A stretch of DNA of 64,000 nt. It comes from Mesobacillus maritimus (GTDB taxonomy: Bacteria > Bacillota > Bacilli > Bacillales > Cytobacillaceae). The notes below the pieces were generated by a model. The model was given only the letters and a program-made list of their open reading frames with translations, had not been told where the DNA came from and did not search any database. Below are positions 59,160-64,000 of the stretch, piece by piece (position 1 is the first letter of the stretch; each line of letters begins with the position of its first letter). Location of the stretch: the NCBI RefSeq assembly GCF_023715205.1, contig NZ_JAMBNR010000002.1, positions 310,001 to 374,000 of the forward strand, written 5' to 3'. The position numbers and the translations under genes are program-made.

Positions 59160-60044
59160 TTAAGCAATTCCCGCTTTCATCAGCATCCCATCTAAAGGGC
59201 GGTTCATGTTGCTTTCTAGCCATTGGGCGGTATCAATCAGCTTGTTCAAGTCTGTGCCTGTTTCAATTGCCATGCCTTGGAACATATTTACCATGTCTTC
59301 CGTACAGGCATTTCCGACTGCTTTTGGCGCAAATGGGCAACCGCCAAGGCCGGCAATCGAAGAATCAAAACGTTGAACGCCAGCCTGGTAGCCTGCTAGA
59401 ATGTTTGCTAAACCTAGACCACGTGTATTGTGGAAATGCAGACCTAATGATAAATCATTGCCAAACTGTTTATAGAAAGCAGCAACAACGGTCTGAACTT
59501 GAATGGGATTCGCCATTCCTGTTGTATCCGCTAAGGTGATTTCTGAACATCCTGCTTCTAAAAATTTCTCAGCCACTGATAGCACTTTTGTTAATGGAAC
59601 TTCTCCCTCAAATGGGCATCCAAATGCAGTTCCGAGTACTCCTGCTACACCTTTATTGGATTTTGCTCCCTCTTGAATCACTTTCGAAAGTTCTTCAACA
59701 GCTTGATCAACGGTTCTCTTCGCGTTTCTTAAATTAAAAGAATCACTCGTCGTTGTCACAACATGAAGAAAGTCAACATCGGTCGTTAGGGCACGCTCAA
59801 GACCCGAACGGCTTAAGACGAGTCCGCCATAGCGAATGTCCTCGGATTTTGGGAGAATCTTAAGTAGTTCTTCAGCATCAGCCATTTGCGGAACCACCTT
59901 AGGGTTGACAAAAGACACGGCTTCAATATTGCGGATTCCAGCGTCAATCAATTTAGAAATTAATTCCGCTTTTGTTTCAGTGCTGAGAATTTTTTTCTCA
60001 TTTTGTAATCCGTCACGTGGACCTACTTCACAAATTTCAATCAT
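59160..60044 (-). CDS. HMG-CoA lyase family enzyme, candidate citramalyl-CoA lyase
   Basis: A 294-aa TIM-barrel lyase: EICEVGPRDGLQNEKK at the start (metal and catalytic Arg/Asp), ADTTGMANPIQV, HFHNTRGLGLANILAGYQAG (metal His pair), and the catalytic-Cys loop GGCPFAPKAVGNACTED. HMG-CoA lyase splits 3-hydroxy-3-methylglutaryl-CoA; relatives split citramalyl-CoA into acetyl-CoA and pyruvate. Here the partners are a class III CoA-transferase and LeuC/LeuD, with no leucine-degradation dehydrogenase or carboxylase, so I favour citramalyl-CoA lyase. AAGGAGG lies before the ATG. The GntR gene ends 4 bp inside it (minus strand), giving coupling. Confidence 0.88.
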   Translation of the reverse strand: MIEICEVGPRDGLQNEKKILSTETKAELISKLIDAGIRNIEAVSFVNPKVVPQMADAEELLKILPKSEDIRYGGLVLSRSGLERALTTDVDFLHVVTTTSDSFNLRNAKRTVDQAVEELSKVIQEGAKSNKGVAGVLGTAFGCPFEGEVPLTKVLSVAEKFLEAGCSEITLADTTGMANPIQVQTVVAAFYKQFGNDLSLGLHFHNTRGLGLANILAGYQAGVQRFDSSIAGLGGCPFAPKAVGNACTEDMVNMFQGMAIETGTDLNKLIDTAQWLESNMNRPLDGMLMKAGIA

Positions 60045-60712
60045 TTTATTTCCTCCTTAAATAAGTGACTGATTTTAATATCATCTAAATGTTTTAACAC
60101 ATTGTCGCGTCCTTGGAAGATATGTTCGTGCATCGCAATTCGAGCTCGCTCAGGTTCTTTATTTTCAATCGCATTAAAAATAATTTTATGAACTTCAAGA
60201 GATTGTTGTAGGTGAAAATCGGTGTACCAATAAAACGAACGAAAGACAATTGGAATGACAACCACTTTTGAAATATGAAAATGAAGATGTTTGTTTTTTG
60301 CAGCCGAAACAATGGCTTCATGAAATCTTTGATTCACTTTCACAATTTTACGGATGCTGGTCATATCAGATTGTAAATGGTCATGGATCGCTTGTTCATA
60401 TAATTCATTTGCGGTTTTTAGTTCAATAAGATCTTCTTCGGTTCGATTAACGGCAGCCTGACTAGCTGCATAGCTTTCAAGCAAACTTCTTAAATCGTAG
60501 ATTTCTCTGATATCCTCTTTCGTAAAATGTCTGACCCCGACTCCTCTTTTTAAAGGAATAACCAATCCTTCCGCTTCCAATTGTTTGATGGCTTCTCTAA
60601 TCGGTGTTCTGCTTAAGTTTAGTTCTTTCGCTAATGTTTCTTCACCCAACCGCATCCCTGGCTCATATTTTCCAAGAATGATGGCATCCTTTATAAATTT
60701 GTATGCATCCAT
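60041..60712 (-). CDS. GntR-family regulator, FadR/FCD subfamily
   Basis: A 223-aa regulator. N-terminal winged helix: LGEETLAKELNLSRTPIREA and IKQLEAEGLVIPLKRGVGVR; C-terminal all-helical FCD domain: LRSLLESYAASQAAV, with metal/ligand residues such as the His in FHEAIVSAAKNKHL and HEHIFQG. FCD regulators bind carboxylic acids and usually repress catabolic genes. It is coupled to the lyase gene (ATGA overlap) and divergent from the CoA-transferase. Three TTGTATACAA-like sites lie in the gap between. Confidence 0.93.
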   Translation of the reverse strand: MDAYKFIKDAIILGKYEPGMRLGEETLAKELNLSRTPIREAIKQLEAEGLVIPLKRGVGVRHFTKEDIREIYDLRSLLESYAASQAAVNRTEEDLIELKTANELYEQAIHDHLQSDMTSIRKIVKVNQRFHEAIVSAAKNKHLHFHISKVVVIPIVFRSFYWYTDFHLQQSLEVHKIIFNAIENKEPERARIAMHEHIFQGRDNVLKHLDDIKISHLFKEEIK

Positions 60713-60730
60713 ACCAACACCTCAAGTTTA

Positions 60731-60885
60731 TTGTATACAAAGAATAAATTGTTTTCAATGAATTTTCTGAAAACTACGAAAAAATGGTTGAATTATGGTG
60801 AATTCACTACCAAAGTAGCAATTTATCATAAAATTTAAAAAACAGTATTGACTTATTGTATACAAACCAATAAATTTGTATACAT
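60731..60885. promoter_or_regulatory. Divergent control region with three GntR operator sites
   Basis: Three palindromes: TTGTATACAA (60731-60740), TTGTATACAA (60856-60865) and TTGTATACAT (60876-60885). They fit the GT-N-AC core of FCD-type operators. The second and third overlap a sigma-A promoter, TTGACT (60848), 17 nt, TAAATT (60871), that reads into the CoA-transferase; the first lies just upstream of the regulator start. The layout fits autorepression and repression of the divergent operon by the FCD regulator. Confidence 0.85.
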
Positions 60886-60931
60886 AAGTCAGAAAATTGA
60901 TAAAATTAACAACAACCTTGGGGGGATGAAC

Positions 60932-62134
60932 ATGACGGAACATAAATTACCATTGGAAGATTTACGTGTGTTAGAATTGGGAACTTTATTGGCTGGTCCA
61001 TTTACGGGTAGATTACTAGGAGACTTTGGTGCGGAAGTGATTAAGGTAGAACCACCTGGTAAATCGGATCCAATGCGGGATTGGGGAAAATCAAAAGATG
61101 GAGTCGGGCTTTGGTGGCCAATCCAATCTAGAAACAAAAAATCGATTACACTGAACTTGCGTGAAGAAGAAGGACAACAGATTTTAAGAGAATTAGTGAA
61201 AGAAGCCGATATACTCATTGAGAATTTTCGCCCTGGAACAATGGAAAAGTGGAATCTCTCCTATGAAACTCTTTCAGAAATCAATCCAAAGTTAGTCATG
61301 GTGCGGACATCTGGCTTCGGACAAACTGGACCATATAAAAATCGTGCTGGATTTGGTAGTGTTGGAGAAGCAATGGGAGGGCTTAGAAATGTAACCGGTT
61401 TCGAAGACCGTCCGCCATCGAGAATTGGCGTTTCCATTGGCGACACTTTATCGGCTTTGTTTGCAACCATCGGCTGCCTTGTCGCCGTCCATGAGCGGAA
61501 GCAATCCGGAAGAGGACAAGTAGTGGATACAGCTCTTTATGAATCTGTTTTCTCAATCATGGAGAGCATTATCCCAGATTATCTCTTAGCAGGGTATATT
61601 CGTGAACGGATGGGGAATATTCTTCCTGGTGTTGCACCATCCAATATTTATTTTACAAAAGACAAAACCTATATTGTCATCGGTGCAAATGCAGATGGCG
61701 TGTTCCGCAGACTTTGCGAAGCAATGGAACAGCCTGAGCTCGCAGATGACCCTCGTTTTGCGACCCATCATGCAAGGGGAGAAAACATGAAGCTTCTTGA
61801 TTCGATGATTGAAGAGTGGACGAAAACTTTACCGGCTAAAGAGGTATTAGCGATTCTTGAAGACAAAGGAGTACCTTCAGGCCTCATCTATACGGCGAAG
61901 GACATTATTGAAGATCCGCATTATCAAGCAAGGGAAATGATTGTTCACGTCGAGCATCCGCAGCTTGGTGATTTCCCGATGCCAGGAGTGGTACCAAAAC
62001 TAAGCAGGACTCCAGGTGAAATCAAGCATGTTGGCCCAGAGCTGATGGGGAAACATAACAAAGAAATCTATCAAGGATTGCTAGGGTTTGATGAGGAAAA
62101 ATTAAAAGAATTAGAGAACCAGAAGATCATTTAA
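60932..62134 (+). CDS. CaiB/BaiF (class III) CoA-transferase
   Basis: A 400-aa class III CoA-transferase: [60 protein letters not shown], the catalytic Asp in [15 protein letters not shown] and the closing [19 protein letters not shown]. It moves CoA between a donor such as succinyl-CoA and a carboxylic acid. Next to a citramalyl-CoA-lyase-like gene and LeuCD, succinyl-CoA:citramalate CoA-transfer is the suggested reaction. ATG 60932 has GGGGGG 6-11 nt upstream; the frame is open through the promoter. First gene of the operator-controlled operon. Confidence 0.9.
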   Translation: MTEHKLPLEDLRVLELGTLLAGPFTGRLLGDFGAEVIKVEPPGKSDPMRDWGKSKDGVGLWWPIQSRNKKSITLNLREEEGQQILRELVKEADILIENFRPGTMEKWNLSYETLSEINPKLVMVRTSGFGQTGPYKNRAGFGSVGEAMGGLRNVTGFEDRPPSRIGVSIGDTLSALFATIGCLVAVHERKQSGRGQVVDTALYESVFSIMESIIPDYLLAGYIRERMGNILPGVAPSNIYFTKDKTYIVIGANADGVFRRLCEAMEQPELADDPRFATHHARGENMKLLDSMIEEWTKTLPAKEVLAILEDKGVPSGLIYTAKDIIEDPHYQAREMIVHVEHPQLGDFPMPGVVPKLSRTPGEIKHVGPELMGKHNKEIYQGLLGFDEEKLKELENQKII

Positions 62135-62147
62135 AGGAGGCTGTCAA

Positions 62148-63572
62148 ATGGGCAAAACATTATATCGAAAAATTTGGGAGAAACACCTTGTTGTCGATGA
62201 GAAGGATCAGCCATCTGTGTTATATATCGATCTTCACTTGGTTCATGAAGTTACTTCTCCACAAGCATTTGAAGGACTTCGAATTCAAAACCGCAAAGTG
62301 CGTAGGCCAGATTTAACGTTAGCGACAATGGACCACAGCATTCCAACGAGAAACCGTTCTTTGCCAATTCAAGATGAAATCGCAAGGAAACAAGTGGAAA
62401 CACTCGTGGATAATTGCCGTGATTTTGGAATCGAACTTTTTGATTTGAAAAGTGCCAATCAAGGAATTGTCCATGTCATTGCGCCTGAGTTGGGGATTAC
62501 CCAACCAGGGCAAACCATCGTCTGTGGGGATAGCCATACTTCAACCCATGGAGCATTCGGTGCCCTAGCTTTTGGAATTGGCACAAGCGAAGTGGAACAT
62601 GTGTTAGCAACTCAAACCTTAAAACAATATCAATCGAAAACACTGGCAATCAATGTAAAAGGCGAGTTGCCACTCGGGACAACAGCGAAAGATTTGATTC
62701 TTTCCATTATTGGAAAATACGGGCATGATTTTGCGACCGGTTATGTCATTGAATATCGTGGCGAAGCCATCCGAAACCTTTCAATGGAAGAGCGTATGAC
62801 CGTTTGTAATATGAGCATCGAAATGGGGGCACGCGCAGGATTGATTGCTCCTGATGAAACTACCTTTGCTTATTTAAAGGGGAAGGAATGTGCACCAAAA
62901 GGGACTGAATGGGAAGCTGCATTAACGGAGTGGAAAACACTTTCTACCGATGAAGATGCCACTTTCGATTTAGAAATTGATTTTGATGCAGAGCATGTGA
63001 CACCTCAAGTCACATGGGGAACAAATCCTGGACAAGTCGTTGGAATCAATGAAAAAGTTCCAAACCCAGCAGAACTTCCTGAAAATCAAAAACGTTCAAT
63101 CGAAAAAGCGCTCGACTATATGGGACTTGCACCGGAAACTCCGATGACAGAGGTTCAAGTGGATAAGGTCTTTATCGGCTCTTGTACGAACAGCCGCATC
63201 GAGGATTTGAGAAAAGCAGCTGCGGTTGTGAGCGGGCATCAAGTCGCTGAAAAGGTAGAGGCACTTGTGGTCCCAGGATCTCAGCTCGTAAAACAGCAAG
63301 CGGAAGCAGAAGGACTTGATCAGATTTTCTTACAGGCAGGGTTCGAGTGGCGTGAAGCTGGCTGCAGCATGTGTCTAGGAATGAATGACGATCTTGTCGG
63401 TCCAGAGGAGAGATGTGCATCGACATCCAATCGAAACTTTGAAGGTCGTCAAGGAAGAAAGGCAAGAACACATTTAGTGAGTCCCGAAATGGCAGCAGCC
63501 GCTGCGATTGCTGGGCATTTTGTTGATGTTCGTAAATGGCCAACAAAGGAACTGAAAGGAGCGAATGTCTAA
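62148..63572 (+). CDS. leuC: LeuC-type dehydratase, large subunit
   Basis: A 474-aa aconitase-family large subunit. [20 protein letters not shown] and the [4Fe-4S] ligands in [18 protein letters not shown] and the later CSMCLGMN are all present, as is [20 protein letters not shown]. It is by sequence a classical bacterial LeuC (isopropylmalate isomerase), whose LeuCD complexes also hydrate citraconate to (R)-citramalate. In this operon, without leuA or leuB, the second activity is the better fit; a plain biosynthetic role cannot be excluded. AAAGGAGG precedes the ATG, 13 bp after the CoA-transferase. Confidence 0.92.
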   Translation: MGKTLYRKIWEKHLVVDEKDQPSVLYIDLHLVHEVTSPQAFEGLRIQNRKVRRPDLTLATMDHSIPTRNRSLPIQDEIARKQVETLVDNCRDFGIELFDLKSANQGIVHVIAPELGITQPGQTIVCGDSHTSTHGAFGALAFGIGTSEVEHVLATQTLKQYQSKTLAINVKGELPLGTTAKDLILSIIGKYGHDFATGYVIEYRGEAIRNLSMEERMTVCNMSIEMGARAGLIAPDETTFAYLKGKECAPKGTEWEAALTEWKTLSTDEDATFDLEIDFDAEHVTPQVTWGTNPGQVVGINEKVPNPAELPENQKRSIEKALDYMGLAPETPMTEVQVDKVFIGSCTNSRIEDLRKAAAVVSGHQVAEKVEALVVPGSQLVKQQAEAEGLDQIFLQAGFEWREAGCSMCLGMNDDLVGPEERCASTSNRNFEGRQGRKARTHLVSPEMAAAAAIAGHFVDVRKWPTKELKGANV

Positions 63573-64000
63573 TGCAATCCTTTACGACAGTGACTGGAGT
63601 GGTGGCTCCTTTAGATGCCGTGAATGTAGATACAGATGCGATTATTCCAAAGCAATTTTTAAAACGAATTGAAAGAAAAGGGTTTGGTCAGTTTCTTTTC
63701 TATGATTGGCGTTATGAAAATGGTCAGGAAAAGCCTGAGTTTGTATTAAACAAAGAGCCTTATCGGAATGCGCCGATTCTCCTTACGAGAAAGAATTTTG
63801 GCTGCGGTTCCTCAAGGGAGCATGCACCGTGGGCACTTTCAGAGTTTGGCATCCGCGTGATTCTTGCACCATCTTTCGCGGACATTTTTCATAATAATTG
63901 CTTTAAAAATGGAATCTTGCCAATTGTTCTTCCAGAGGAAGTTATTCAGTCTTTATTTCAACAAGCGGAAACTCAACCTGGATTCGAATTATCGGTGGAT
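63572..64000 (+). CDS. leuD: LeuD-type dehydratase, small subunit (cut by window end)
   Basis: The first 143 codons of a LeuD, out of about 200. [20 protein letters not shown], then [40 protein letters not shown] and the [20 protein letters not shown] segment are typical. Its ATG overlaps the leuC stop by one base, so the two subunits are made together. The 3' end lies outside the window. Confidence 0.95.
   Translation, partial: MQSFTTVTGVVAPLDAVNVDTDAIIPKQFLKRIERKGFGQFLFYDWRYENGQEKPEFVLNKEPYRNAPILLTRKNFGCGSSREHAPWALSEFGIRVILAPSFADIFHNNCFKNGILPIVLPEEVIQSLFQQAETQPGFELSVD

Noticed and set aside
1-64000. CRISPR array, tRNA, rRNA, prophage or complete IS element
   Set aside because: No regular spacer-repeat pattern, no tRNA cloverleaf, no structural phage genes and no transposase were seen. 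The GIY-YIG gene alone is not evidence for a phage.

Overview
The window comes from a low-GC, endospore-forming member of the Bacillaceae (Bacillus sensu lato). The signs are strong AGGAGG ribosome binding sites, frequent TTG/GTG starts, a YjcZ-type sporulation peptide, class III fructose-bisphosphatase, the DUF1659/DUF2922/YvrJ trio, Zur boxes of the B. subtilis type, and a cobalamin operon ordered almost as in Bacillus (Priestia) megaterium. I cannot fix the genus. No rRNA, tRNA, CRISPR array, complete insertion sequence or prophage is visible.

Layout. 1-15 kb is mixed chromosomal content: a partial EamA transporter, an AraC regulator, a serine hydrolase, a secreted endonuclease/exonuclease/phosphatase, DUF523, Lrp/AsnC, GNAT, an MMPL exporter followed by a two-component pair, and an ECF sigma factor overlapping a DUF4179 protein. 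15-17 kb holds a DapE/ArgE-type deacylase and a CarD regulator. 17.9-21.6 kb is a zinc-starvation (Zur) island: zinc-free ribosomal proteins S14 and L33, a COG0523 GTPase, an FAD/NAD(P)-binding protein and a small unknown protein, with four Zur-box-like sites. 21.7-28.6 kb has NUDIX, ctaB, cadC-cadA, a methyltransferase, a ZIP transporter and the DUF1659/DUF2922/YvrJ genes. 28.9-32.7 kb holds single accessory genes.

32.9-51.9 kb is a cobalamin locus. A B12 riboswitch with its terminator is followed by cbiH60-cbiJ-cbiC-cbiD-cbiET-cbiL-cbiF-cbiG-cbiA-sirC-cobA-cbiY-btuR-cobQ, then a methyltransferase, the btuCDF uptake genes and a CbiW-CbiX fusion. This is the early-cobalt (anaerobic) route to adenosylcobyric acid plus uptake; the lower-ligand genes (cbiB, cobU, cobS, cobC) are not in the window. 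cbiY carries an in-frame TAA.

51.9-64 kb has a small type I toxin locus, an SDR dehydrogenase, fbp, small sporulation/membrane genes, a PhzF remnant, a YjjG-type phosphatase and an LD-carboxypeptidase. It ends in a divergent GntR-controlled cluster (HMG-CoA-lyase-like enzyme, class III CoA-transferase, LeuC/LeuD) that I interpret as a citraconate/citramalate degradation module.

The most striking observation is in cadA. The first cysteine codon of the N-terminal CxxC metal-binding motif is TGA, and a hairpin with a G-first apical loop lies at the distance expected for a bacterial SECIS. The gene is therefore either a candidate selenoprotein P-type ATPase or a pseudogene; the sequence alone does not decide. 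Two dispersed non-coding repeat families also run through the intergenic spaces: an about 180-bp MITE-like element (five copies) and GGGACAGG/CCTGTCCC palindromes.
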